Assembly: GCA_022511505.1 (NCBI GenBank)
Contig: JAFLTK010000038.1
Location: 1 to 9,839 of the forward strand
DNA: 9,839 bases
Origin: Muribaculaceae bacterium
Lineage (GTDB): Bacteria > Bacteroidota > Bacteroidia > Bacteroidales > Muribaculaceae
Direction: 5' to 3'
Under the pieces are notes generated by a model. It did not search any database. It saw only the letters and a program-made list of their open reading frames with translations, and had not been told where the DNA came from. Positions within the stretch are counted from its first letter, which is position 1, and each line of letters opens with the position of its first letter. Below are positions 1 through 6,817 of the stretch, one piece after another. The translations under genes were made by a program, and so were the position numbers.

Positions 1-21
1 TAACAGAGAGTTACAGAAAAG

Positions 22-55
22 AAAAAGGAGAAATTTCAACTGAAAAATCTCCTTT
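22..55 (-). terminator. Intrinsic terminator of the tRNA-Leu gene
   Basis: Read on the minus strand, AAAGGAGA (55-48) pairs perfectly with TCTCCTTT (31-24). An inner TTTCA/TGAAA pairing is separated from it by two mismatches. The 3' arm runs into TTTTTCTTTT. The hairpin begins about ten bases after the tRNA 3' end, so it should end the tRNA transcript. Confidence 0.75.
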
Positions 56-65
56 AGTCAACTCG

Positions 66-147
66 TGCGCATGAAGGGACTCGAACCCCCACGTCCTAAG
101 ACATTAGATCCTAAGTCTAACGCGGCTACCAATTACGCCACATGCGC
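66..147 (-). tRNA. tRNA-Leu, anticodon TAG (reads CUA)
   Basis: The minus strand folds as a class II cloverleaf of 82 nt. The acceptor arms GCGCATG (147-141) and CATGCGC (73-67) pair fully, with discriminator base A at 66. The D loop contains the AATTGGTA motif. The anticodon stem is TTAGA/TCTAA with loop CTTAGGA, placing anticodon TAG at 113-111 and a purine G at position 37 as expected for Leu. A 13-nt variable region forms a GTC/GAC mini-stem, which is characteristic of Leu, Ser and Tyr tRNAs. The T arm carries TTCGAGT. No CCA is encoded, so it must be added after transcription. The gene is monocistronic, with its own promoter and terminator. Confidence 0.96.
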
Positions 148-159
148 GGATTGCGAGTG

Positions 160-191
160 CAAAGGTAGCAAAGTTTGATTAATTGTGCAAA
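160..191 (-). promoter_or_regulatory. Bacteroidetes-type promoter of tRNA-Leu
   Basis: On the minus strand the -33 element TTTG lies at 191-188. It is followed by exactly 20 bases and then TACCTTTG at 167-160, a full match to the Bacteroidetes primary-sigma consensus TAnnTTTG. Transcription would begin near 153, giving a leader of only about six bases before the mature tRNA 5' end at 147. Confidence 0.85.
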
Positions 192-195
192 CTTT
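170..195. repeat. 8-bp inverted repeat overlapping the tRNA promoter
   Basis: AAAGTTTG (170-177) and CAAACTTT (188-195) are perfect inverted repeats around a 10-base AT-rich spacer. One arm contains the -33 element of the tRNA promoter and the other lies between the two promoter boxes. It could be an operator or simply a by-product of promoter composition. No regulator is visible nearby. Confidence 0.4.
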
Positions 196-223
196 TTATG
201 AAATTTTCTTTAAATCCTCGCAG

Positions 224-243
224 TAATTAATCCTAATTAATCC
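224..243. repeat. Two tandem copies of a 10-bp AT-rich unit
   Basis: TAATTAATCC occurs twice back to back (224-233 and 234-243), about 30 to 50 bases upstream of the -33 box of the tRNA promoter. An upstream AT-rich activating element is possible but unproven. The rest of the 196-321 spacer shows no other recognisable signal. Confidence 0.4.
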
Positions 244-321
244 TCGTACAAACCACAATGATGACGGGACTAAAGGTGGTGATGAGGAGATAGCGTCAAT
301 GATATAATTAGATTTATGTAT

Positions 322-360
322 AAAAATAAAGAAAAGGGATAAATTGGTGTTTATCCCTTT
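322..360 (-). terminator. Intrinsic terminator of the T9SS cluster, after gldN
   Basis: On the minus strand AAAGGGATAAA (360-350) and TTTATCCCTTT (343-333) form a perfect 11-bp stem with a six-base loop. A T-rich run follows (332-322: TTCTTTATTTT). It lies 30 bases after the gldN stop codon. It is the only strong hairpin terminator I noticed along the cluster, which supports co-transcription. Confidence 0.88.
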
Positions 361-390
361 GTTATTTGTGATTACGCTGTCAATAGCGGT

Positions 391-1623
391 TTATTTGCGA
401 CGGTTGCGGACGCTACGTGCGGCTCCCGATGATGAGCCGCCGGATGACTTGGGCGCTTTGGGCTTCTTGACTTTGGTAGTCTGGGGTTTTGTGGCTTTGG
501 TCGAGCGGGAAGACGTGCCGCGAGATGTGCGAGTGGTTTTTGTTTCCTTGGCTGGAGTTGCATTTTCGCTGTCCACCGACTCGTCATTGTCGTCATTGGC
601 CTTGGCAATTTCTTCGGCGGCTTGCTTTTCGCGCATCTGGGCAAGTTCCTCGAGGGTGGGTACCCAAAGATTGTTTTCAAACGAGTCAAGTCGATTTTGA
701 ATGCTGTCTTGAGCACGCTTGAGGTCCTCGGGGTCGGGGAACTGTTGCATGAGCGACTGGTTGCGCAGGTTGCGTGTCTTATAGATGTCGCCGTCATAGA
801 GAGACAGTTGGAAATAGTCGTCGTAGGTGGTTGTTGCCAGGTTGTTGTCGTCGCTGAGGAAGACATACTGGGTTGTCAGGTAGGGACGGAGGTCGTCAAA
901 CTTGAGCCAGAACATGGGGTAGCGAACGGCCTCGCCTCCAAAGTCCCCCGAACGGTGGAGCACGGGACAGATGGCTTCAATCTGTGAGCGCATCTTGTTG
1001 GTGCGACGGTCAAACTCCCAGCGCTCAACAATGTAGTAGGAGAGGACCTCGTTGGCCGGTACATCGCTGTCGTCGATGTCAAACTTGGGGTGCTTGTCGG
1101 TCGACCCTTTGGCGTTGGTATAAATAATGTGGAAGCGGTCGAGCATGTCGCGAACGTTGACGCGATATTGGTCGGTGAACACTTCGCGGCCATCGAGGTA
1201 TTCGTAGGCGGGTATTTCATCGGCGGCAAGGAGTCGCATTATGATGCGGAATAGGTTCTCCTGACCGTCGATAGGCTCGTCGGGGAAATATAGAGGCGCG
1301 TTGGCATCTTTGCTCAAGTCGATGGAGCGGTAGATGACGCGCATCCACTCGAGGTCGGCATCGCTTGTTGGGGTTGACTCAAATCGTGACTGCATGCGCT
1401 CGGTGACTTGACCGGAGGCCGACGGCCGGGCCGTTGCCGCGCCGGGACGCGACTGGCCGGGAGTCATGTTGCGCATAGGTGCTGATGCTGAACTGCGTTG
1501 AGGCGAGGTGTTATCAATGCGACGGCGAACAACCGAGCCGGTAGAGGCATCCTGGGCGAGTGCCGAGGTTGCCGATAGCACTGTAACGGCCAAGACAACA
1601 AGTGAACGACAGATTTTTTTCAT
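391..1623 (-). CDS. gldN: T9SS ring protein GldN/PorN, with a basic C-terminal tail
   Basis: This is the periplasmic partner of lipoprotein GldK; in Porphyromonas gingivalis PorK and PorN build a large ring under the outer membrane that the PorLM motor contacts. The chosen start at 1623 gives a 410-residue protein with a clear signal peptide (hydrophobic 8-20, cleavage likely after Ala23). An in-frame ATG at 1665 would put 14 unrelated residues before it. Residues 24-90 are low-complexity and Arg/Ser/Pro-rich. The conserved GldN domain spans about 91-330, with landmarks WMRVIYRSIDL, YIVERWEFDR (197-206) and YPMFWLKFDDLRPYL (235-249). Residues 331-410 form an unusual tail: 359-410 hold 17 Lys/Arg and one acidic residue. 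It is the last gene of the cluster, 55 bases after gldM, with a terminator close behind. The family assignment is strong; the role of the tail is unknown. Confidence 0.93.
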   Translation of the reverse strand: MKKICRSLVVLAVTVLSATSALAQDASTGSVVRRRIDNTSPQRSSASAPMRNMTPGQSRPGAATARPSASGQVTERMQSRFESTPTSDADLEWMRVIYRSIDLSKDANAPLYFPDEPIDGQENLFRIIMRLLAADEIPAYEYLDGREVFTDQYRVNVRDMLDRFHIIYTNAKGSTDKHPKFDIDDSDVPANEVLSYYIVERWEFDRRTNKMRSQIEAICPVLHRSGDFGGEAVRYPMFWLKFDDLRPYLTTQYVFLSDDNNLATTTYDDYFQLSLYDGDIYKTRNLRNQSLMQQFPDPEDLKRAQDSIQNRLDSFENNLWVPTLEELAQMREKQAAEEIAKANDDNDESVDSENATPAKETKTTRTSRGTSSRSTKATKPQTTKVKKPKAPKSSGGSSSGAARSVRNRRK

Positions 1624-1678
1624 CAGATATATTGGTTGATGGGTTGGTGTCATTGATATTATCACAATAGTGGGTCGA

Positions 1679-3244
1679 TTAGTTTACGATAACCTCGACA
1701 GGGTTAAGGGTTCGCTCAATACCGTCGGGACCTATAGCGCGGATGCGAGAGATATAGAATCGCTTTCCACGCGAGAGTCGCTTAAACGAATCTTTCTGGC
1801 GCTGAGAGAATTGCGCCCCTGAACTGACCTCTGGGATAGCGTTGCCCATTGAGTCAAAGAATACTGTCTCAAAACCAAGGACTTTAAAGTCGATGTTGAG
1901 CATATCGTCATCGATGGCAGCATCGAGGCTGTTGGCACCGAGCAAGGCGGTTTTTGAGATTGGTTTGCCGCCCTTGTAACGTGTAGTCGTTCCGCCGGCA
2001 TCGGGGATGTTGATGAAAGCGACGGGGTCGGGCAACTTGCGAACGCGGAAAGTAGTTGTGTTGACCGTCTGCTGGCGACCGTCGATATTGGCGGTGACGG
2101 TGATGGTAGCGTCTTTGCCAACGGCAGAGGGACGGGCAACCCAGTCCTGACCGTTGCGGGTCAGCGTTCCGTTGGTCATCGAGGCTGAGACCTCGCTGGT
2201 CGGCACGCCGGGAACCGAGATTGAAATCGGGTTGTTGATGCCGGCATAGAGGACATTCATCATCGTTGCCGACACGGTTGCCGACGGTTCCATGACAACG
2301 TAACTTGACTTGAACGGATGCTGAGTCTTTGTACCGTCACCATGTTGAACCTCGAGATAGCCCGAGTAGTCAAAAGTTCCGGTAGACGATGTGTTGAACT
2401 CATACAGGCCGTTATTGTTGCCGAGCAACTTGCCGTTGACAAAAATGTCGGGACGGGCCGTGGTGTCGACGGCGGCGAGGACGATGCGCGCCGAGTATTT
2501 GCCGCCGCGCATAACCATGCGACTGTCGGGGATAACAAGGGCGTTTAGTTCGTTGACGCGGACGTCGCCTGCATCGACATTGGCAAGCAGATGGGCAAGA
2601 GCCTCACCCTCGGCATATCGGACGTCGTTCTGTAACTTAGTCAACAGAGTAATAGCAGCCACGACGGGCTGGTTTTCAAACTTGGCTTCCTCCCAAACCT
2701 GTGGCACCGAGATGCCGGGGCGCTTGAATGGAGCGGTCGACAGCGAGATGGCAACGTTTTTGCGTTTAACAGTGTCGCCAATCAGCGCTGTTATATAGGT
2801 AGAGTATTCGTCAATTGCATGGCGCAGAGCCTCGCCGCGGCGGTCGGTCGGGTTGAGCATGACAACAGCGGCGCTTTCAAGGTCATCGCGATGCTGGATG
2901 TCATTGACTTTACCGTCTTTACCGTCGGCTTTGACAACAATCAGCGTTTTGAGCGAGTCTATCAGATTATAAATTTGGTCTGAATGGCGGCGCACCTCTG
3001 AGGCCTTGTTGAACCACGGAGTGCCTTTCTCGGGGTTTTGAATCGAAAACGCCTGTAACTGATTGTAGATGGCAGCGTTGCGCTGGCCATAGTTGTCATT
3101 GGTTCGCGACAGACCGTCTTCAACCTGCACGAAGCCGTCGAGCACGTCGCTCGAAACATTGAGCGCGAGCATAGCGGTCAGGACGATATACATTAGGTTT
3201 ATCATCCTTTGTCGCGGAGAAAGACGTGTGTTGGACTGTCCCAT
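1679..3244 (-). CDS. gldM: T9SS motor and trans-periplasmic shaft protein GldM/PorM
   Basis: GldM dimers are anchored in the inner membrane by one N-terminal helix. Their periplasmic domains span the periplasm and couple the GldL motor to the GldK/GldN ring. The 521-residue protein opens with the family's hallmark: a short cytosolic stretch containing LSPRQRMINLMYIVLTAML (8-26), with a single membrane helix at about 14-31, then a long soluble region. The C-terminal part holds DPVAFINIPDAGG and ends with RGKRFYISRIRAIGPDG followed by IERTLNPVEVIVN, typical of GldM. The length matches the usual size of just over 500 residues, and I see no truncation or frameshift. It lies 40 bases after gldL. 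Known structures of homologues show four periplasmic domains in a row; I infer the same here from length and sequence pattern. Confidence 0.96.
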   Translation of the reverse strand: MGQSNTRLSPRQRMINLMYIVLTAMLALNVSSDVLDGFVQVEDGLSRTNDNYGQRNAAIYNQLQAFSIQNPEKGTPWFNKASEVRRHSDQIYNLIDSLKTLIVVKADGKDGKVNDIQHRDDLESAAVVMLNPTDRRGEALRHAIDEYSTYITALIGDTVKRKNVAISLSTAPFKRPGISVPQVWEEAKFENQPVVAAITLLTKLQNDVRYAEGEALAHLLANVDAGDVRVNELNALVIPDSRMVMRGGKYSARIVLAAVDTTARPDIFVNGKLLGNNNGLYEFNTSSTGTFDYSGYLEVQHGDGTKTQHPFKSSYVVMEPSATVSATMMNVLYAGINNPISISVPGVPTSEVSASMTNGTLTRNGQDWVARPSAVGKDATITVTANIDGRQQTVNTTTFRVRKLPDPVAFINIPDAGGTTTRYKGGKPISKTALLGANSLDAAIDDDMLNIDFKVLGFETVFFDSMGNAIPEVSSGAQFSQRQKDSFKRLSRGKRFYISRIRAIGPDGIERTLNPVEVIVN

Positions 3245-3284
3245 TGGAGATTATGGTTGTGTTCTGAATTGTAGACTATGTTTT

Positions 3285-4262
3285 TTATGAGTTACGGTTT
3301 TCGCTACCGTCGGGAGATACCGAGGGGGCGAGGTCGGTCATCATGGGACGATACATGTTGATGGTCATTGCGTGTATCATCTTTTCATATACCTGATTGA
3401 GTTGCTGCATATATCGAGCCATCTTCTCGGTTTCCTCACAGTAGTGGGCGCTTTGGGAAGCGCTCTTTTCATACATGTCGCGGATATCCTTGATGCCACG
3501 GTTGACGCGGTCGATACTGTCGAGTTGCGAGGCCACGCTCTTGAGTTGGATTTCATAGATAGTATTGAGGCCGCCGATATTGCGGTTGAGAGCCTGCATC
3601 TGCTCGACATAGCCGGCCGACGAGGTCGAGATGTTCTCAGAATTGTCGGTAATAGCGCGATAACTTTCGAGGAGCACGGCCGAGACTTGGTTGAGCGACT
3701 CGGTTGTTTCCTTGAGTTGCTGCATCTGCTCGGCGATACCGGCCATTTGGGCAAGGTATTCCTGGGTTGCATTGGTCAGTTCGGCCATGCGCGAGAGTTG
3801 CTCGCTGGCGGCCGACATGCGTGCGATGCTTTCGCTGAGCGACAGCGTATCTTCCTCGCTGAGGGCGATGCCGGGAAGCCCGGCGGCTGCACGCGGGTCA
3901 CCTGCATAGCCTTCGCCCGCGTAGGCTGAGTCGTCACCTGCGCCACCCGATATCACAATCCCGCCGCCACCGGCAAAGTCAGGACGGTCTTCGGGGTCCT
4001 TGGTGTGGAGCACGGGAAAAACCTCTTCCCAGTGATATTCACGCGGCGGACGGTCAAAGGCTGTCAAGATAAACATCAATACCTCGGTTCCCATACCTAT
4101 ACAGAGAAGGGTGTTACCGCCGGGGAGGTGAAGAATCTTGAAAAGCGCACCCCAGATAACGATAGCGGCACCGATACTGTAGCAGAAATTGAAGAAACGC
4201 TGACCGCTTTCTCCCGAGAGGAAGCGCTCAATGCTGTTTTTATATCGTTTGATTTTTCCCAT
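3285..4262 (-). CDS. gldL: T9SS proton-driven motor protein GldL/PorL, long cytoplasmic tail
   Basis: GldL forms a pentameric inner-membrane ring around the GldM helices and uses the proton motive force to drive secretion (and gliding, where present). Two membrane helices are visible at about 26-44 and 51-69. Residues known to matter in Flavobacterium johnsoniae GldL can be placed by eye: Tyr28 (Y13), Lys42 (K27), His45 (H30) and Glu60 (E49). Asp70 stands where E59 is found, a conservative change. The segment GALFKILHLPGGN (38-50) is a strong family signature. After a Gly-rich linker (about 98-130), residues 135-300 are predicted helical and coiled-coil, rich in Gln, Glu, Leu and Met. At 325 residues it exceeds the roughly 215 of the Flavobacterium protein; P. 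gingivalis PorL is also long. Position between gldK and gldM supports the call. Confidence 0.95.
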   Translation of the reverse strand: MGKIKRYKNSIERFLSGESGQRFFNFCYSIGAAIVIWGALFKILHLPGGNTLLCIGMGTEVLMFILTAFDRPPREYHWEEVFPVLHTKDPEDRPDFAGGGGIVISGGAGDDSAYAGEGYAGDPRAAAGLPGIALSEEDTLSLSESIARMSAASEQLSRMAELTNATQEYLAQMAGIAEQMQQLKETTESLNQVSAVLLESYRAITDNSENISTSSAGYVEQMQALNRNIGGLNTIYEIQLKSVASQLDSIDRVNRGIKDIRDMYEKSASQSAHYCEETEKMARYMQQLNQVYEKMIHAMTINMYRPMMTDLAPSVSPDGSENRNS

Positions 4263-4320
4263 TTTGAGTCAGTCTAAAAGGAAGGGGATAATTGAAGATT
4301 GATATATAAAGGTGTAATGT

Positions 4321-5760
4321 TTACTTTTTGGCTTTATTTCCGCGCGCAAAACCAATCTGAGAGCGGACACAACGGAAACCGATGTAGCTGCGCTGCTCGT
4401 TCTGATATTCCCACATGCGGATGTCGCTTCGGATATTGTGGGCAACATCTTTCCAAGAACCGCCGCGCACGATTTTGCGCTTCATCTTGTAGGGGTCCTC
4501 GATGGCCGCGTCATAGCGATACTCGGGATTGATGTCGGCAGTCTGCTTGGAGACGCTCTCGGTGTAGGCGGTCGATGTCCATTCGCTGACGTTGCCGGCC
4601 ATGTCATAGAGACCGAAATCGTTTGGCGAATAGGTCCCGACGCGAGCCGTAATCAACTGACCGTCTTGCACATAGTTGCCGTCCTGTGGCTTAAAGTTGG
4701 CATAGAAGCAACCTTTCTGTTCGGTCAACGGCAGGTCGCCATCCCACGGATATTTGTTGTTGTCGTTACCGGCACGGGCTGCAAATTCCCATTCGGCCTC
4801 GGTTGGCAGACGGTATGGCTCGATATAGACGCCTTCACGGCCAAGCGAGCGGCGCAGGAAGTCAGTGCGCCAGTTGGCGAATGCATTGGCCTGTTCCCAA
4901 CTTACACCGACAACGGGATACTCGTTGTAACCGCCATGAGAGAAATAGAGACGAACGTAGGGCTCGTTGTAGGCGTTTTCAAAGTCGTTAATCCAAGCGG
5001 TCGTGTCGGGGTACACATTAACTATATATGTGTTGAGGAAATCATAGTCGCCGGTCAGGCCGCGAGTAATGGTTTCGCGAATGATGTCACCCTCGTCGTT
5101 GATATAGGCGGTATCCTTTGAGATAACGGGTATAGACGTGGGCACGGGGCGGTCGGTGTTATACTCTCGCTGACGCGGGTCAAGGCGGTTGCGACGACGG
5201 GCGGCCTCGGTGTGGTTATAGACCTCATAGCGATAGTTCATCTGAGTGGGGTCAAGTTCACGCGCGCCAGTGATGGGGTTGGTGCGATAGACACTTTCAA
5301 TCGCGCGAGCCTCGTCTTCGTTGGGGTTACGCCAGGGAATAGGCTTGTTCCAGTTAAGGTAAGGTTTTATGGGGTTACCGTCGCGGTCTTCCTCAATCTT
5401 GAAAGCCTCGTTGCCGCCGTAAGCGGGGTCGGCAAGACGCTCGCGGATGATAGAGTCACGAACCCAAAACACAAACTGCTTGTATTTAGAGTTGGTAATC
5501 TCGGTTTCATCCATCCAAAAAGCATCGACCGACATGCCGCGCGGGTCGGCACGAAGGTTCCAGGCACTGTCGGCTTCGGCGGGGCCTATTTTCATCGAGC
5601 CGCGCGAAACGAGCACCATTCCGTAGGGCGTTGGTTCAGCCCATGCCGAACCGCCAACTCCGGTAACTTCGCCGCCGGCCGAACTGTGGCTTCCTGCAGC
5701 GCAACTTGCGAGCAAAAGTCCGGTGAATAAAGTGACGATATAAGATGCTGATTTTTTCAT
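4321..5760 (-). CDS. gldK: T9SS outer-membrane lipoprotein GldK/PorK (FGE-sulfatase fold)
   Basis: GldK is the lipoprotein half of the GldK/GldN ring. The N-terminus is a lipoprotein signal with lipobox LASC (17-20), so Cys20 should be lipidated. The 479-residue protein has the formylglycine-generating-enzyme-like (SUMF1) fold. Landmarks are MVLVSRGSMKIG (48-59), YPVVGVSWEQANAFANWR (281-298), RLPTEAEWEFAARAG (317-331), DFGLYDMAGNVSEW (381-394), VRGGSW (431-436) and GFRCVRS (461-467). The paired cysteines that true formylglycine-generating enzymes carry just after the RGGSW-like motif are absent: residues 437-460 contain no Cys. A structural, non-enzymatic role is therefore expected, as for GldK in general. 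The long insertion between about 110 and 275 is usual for GldK/GldJ. The start codon lies only two bases after the porP stop, which suggests translational coupling. Confidence 0.95.
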   Translation of the reverse strand: MKKSASYIVTLFTGLLLASCAAGSHSSAGGEVTGVGGSAWAEPTPYGMVLVSRGSMKIGPAEADSAWNLRADPRGMSVDAFWMDETEITNSKYKQFVFWVRDSIIRERLADPAYGGNEAFKIEEDRDGNPIKPYLNWNKPIPWRNPNEDEARAIESVYRTNPITGARELDPTQMNYRYEVYNHTEAARRRNRLDPRQREYNTDRPVPTSIPVISKDTAYINDEGDIIRETITRGLTGDYDFLNTYIVNVYPDTTAWINDFENAYNEPYVRLYFSHGGYNEYPVVGVSWEQANAFANWRTDFLRRSLGREGVYIEPYRLPTEAEWEFAARAGNDNNKYPWDGDLPLTEQKGCFYANFKPQDGNYVQDGQLITARVGTYSPNDFGLYDMAGNVSEWTSTAYTESVSKQTADINPEYRYDAAIEDPYKMKRKIVRGGSWKDVAHNIRSDIRMWEYQNEQRSYIGFRCVRSQIGFARGNKAKK

Positions 5761-5762
5761 AT

Positions 5763-6785
5763 TTACATTATGCGAATACTCTTGTGTTTGTTTTTATTTT
5801 TTTCGCCCAAGTTGAGTTTGAGGCTATAACCTGCAAACACCTCGTGGCTGCCGGAGGATGCCAGCGAAACCTTGGAAACCGGATAATCATAACTGTATCC
5901 AATGAAAAATCCTTTGATTTCAGCGGCCAGAACGAGCGATACGGCATCGTTGTAGCGATATCCAAGGCCGGCTGTCAGAAACTTGTTGTAACGGACTCGT
6001 CCGGTTATCTGGCCGGTGGTGAAAGTGAAATCACTAACAACCATCAAGGATGGCATCACTTCAAATAACGTATTTTTTATCGGTATATTGCCTTCGGCAA
6101 GGAAATAAAGTGTGGCAGGTGACTGAAATTCATAATTTTTAGCAGATTCGCCAGTCGCAGCACCTGCATCACCGCCGCCGGCCGAGCCGCTGTCGCTGGT
6201 GAAGCGAACCGTCGGCGAGTTGGCATGCATGAACGACACGCCGGCATGGAAACGAGGGTGAACGTAGTCAATACCCGCGCCGATGTCAAACGCAGTACCG
6301 TGGACGTCGGTCGTCGGGATAGCATCGTCGGTACTTTCGTGAAAGTCGTCATCGTCAGGGATATAGACCTCCGAGCCTTTGAAATTTCGGTCAACAAAAC
6401 CAATGTTAACGGCGGCAGTGAAGACGCCTTTAAGCGCTTTGAACTTATAACCGGCTTGAACCGAGGCGTTTATGTTGCTGTAAAGGCCAATGGACTCTTG
6501 TTGCAGAACGACGCCGAGCCCGACGCGCTTTGTCCCGACTTTCACCGGCATGTCGGCCAGGCCGAGGAATGTCAATGGCGCCCCGTCGATTCCAAGCCAT
6601 TGCAGTCGAGAGCCGACGCGGATGCGGACGTAGTCGCTGTTACCGATTGCGGCGGGATTATAGTAGGACGGAACCTCATAGTATTGGGTAAATAGTGCGT
6701 CGGTCTGAGCATAACTGCCCGAGACAGAGAGCACTATCGAGAGAAGAATCAGTAGGAGACGGCTTTTGGTTGATGCTTGTTTCAT
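5763..6785 (-). CDS. porP: T9SS outer-membrane protein of the PorP/SprF family
   Basis: PorP/SprF proteins are outer-membrane beta-barrels of the T9SS. PorP is encoded with PorKLMN in P. gingivalis, and SprF helps export SprB in Flavobacterium. The 340-residue protein has a signal peptide (hydrophobic 10-22, cleavage likely after Ala26) and the family opening QTDALFTQYYEVPSYYNPAA (27-46), followed by VRIRVGSRLQW (53-63). Alternating hydrophobic strands then run to a C-terminal strand HEVFAGYSLKLNL (314-326) and the basic ending HKSIRIM. Two features look like loops: an acidic stretch at 144-154 (DDDDFHESTDD) and a Gly/Ala/Ser-rich stretch at 198-214. It lies 32 bases after porT and two bases before gldK. 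The family is large and has paralogues, so the PorP name rests mainly on its place directly upstream of gldK. Confidence 0.92.
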   Translation of the reverse strand: MKQASTKSRLLLILLSIVLSVSGSYAQTDALFTQYYEVPSYYNPAAIGNSDYVRIRVGSRLQWLGIDGAPLTFLGLADMPVKVGTKRVGLGVVLQQESIGLYSNINASVQAGYKFKALKGVFTAAVNIGFVDRNFKGSEVYIPDDDDFHESTDDAIPTTDVHGTAFDIGAGIDYVHPRFHAGVSFMHANSPTVRFTSDSGSAGGGDAGAATGESAKNYEFQSPATLYFLAEGNIPIKNTLFEVMPSLMVVSDFTFTTGQITGRVRYNKFLTAGLGYRYNDAVSLVLAAEIKGFFIGYSYDYPVSKVSLASSGSHEVFAGYSLKLNLGEKNKNKHKSIRIM

Positions 6786-6817
6786 CTGGGAAGTGGTGAA
6801 CTGCGTCGAGCGATTGG

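Noticed and set aside
622..987. 121-codon plus-strand open frame inside gldN
   Set aside because: It is antisense to the conserved GldN domain, with no family resemblance and no promoter.
1624..1665. Upstream in-frame ATG for gldN at 1665
   Set aside because: It would place 14 polar residues ahead of a well-formed signal peptide that begins at the ATG at 1623.
3372..3929. 185-codon plus-strand open frame inside gldL
   Set aside because: It is antisense to the coiled-coil coding part of gldL. The His/Leu/Ala-rich composition is the mirror of the gldL codons, and there is no independent signal.
4438..5121. 227-codon plus-strand open frame inside gldK
   Set aside because: It lies wholly antisense to gldK, which has full family motifs. 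The translation has no recognisable domain and reflects the complementary codon pattern.
4321..5760. Annotation as a formylglycine-generating (sulfatase-activating) enzyme
   Set aside because: The catalytic cysteine pair is absent, the protein has a lipobox, and the gene sits between porP and gldL, all of which point to GldK.
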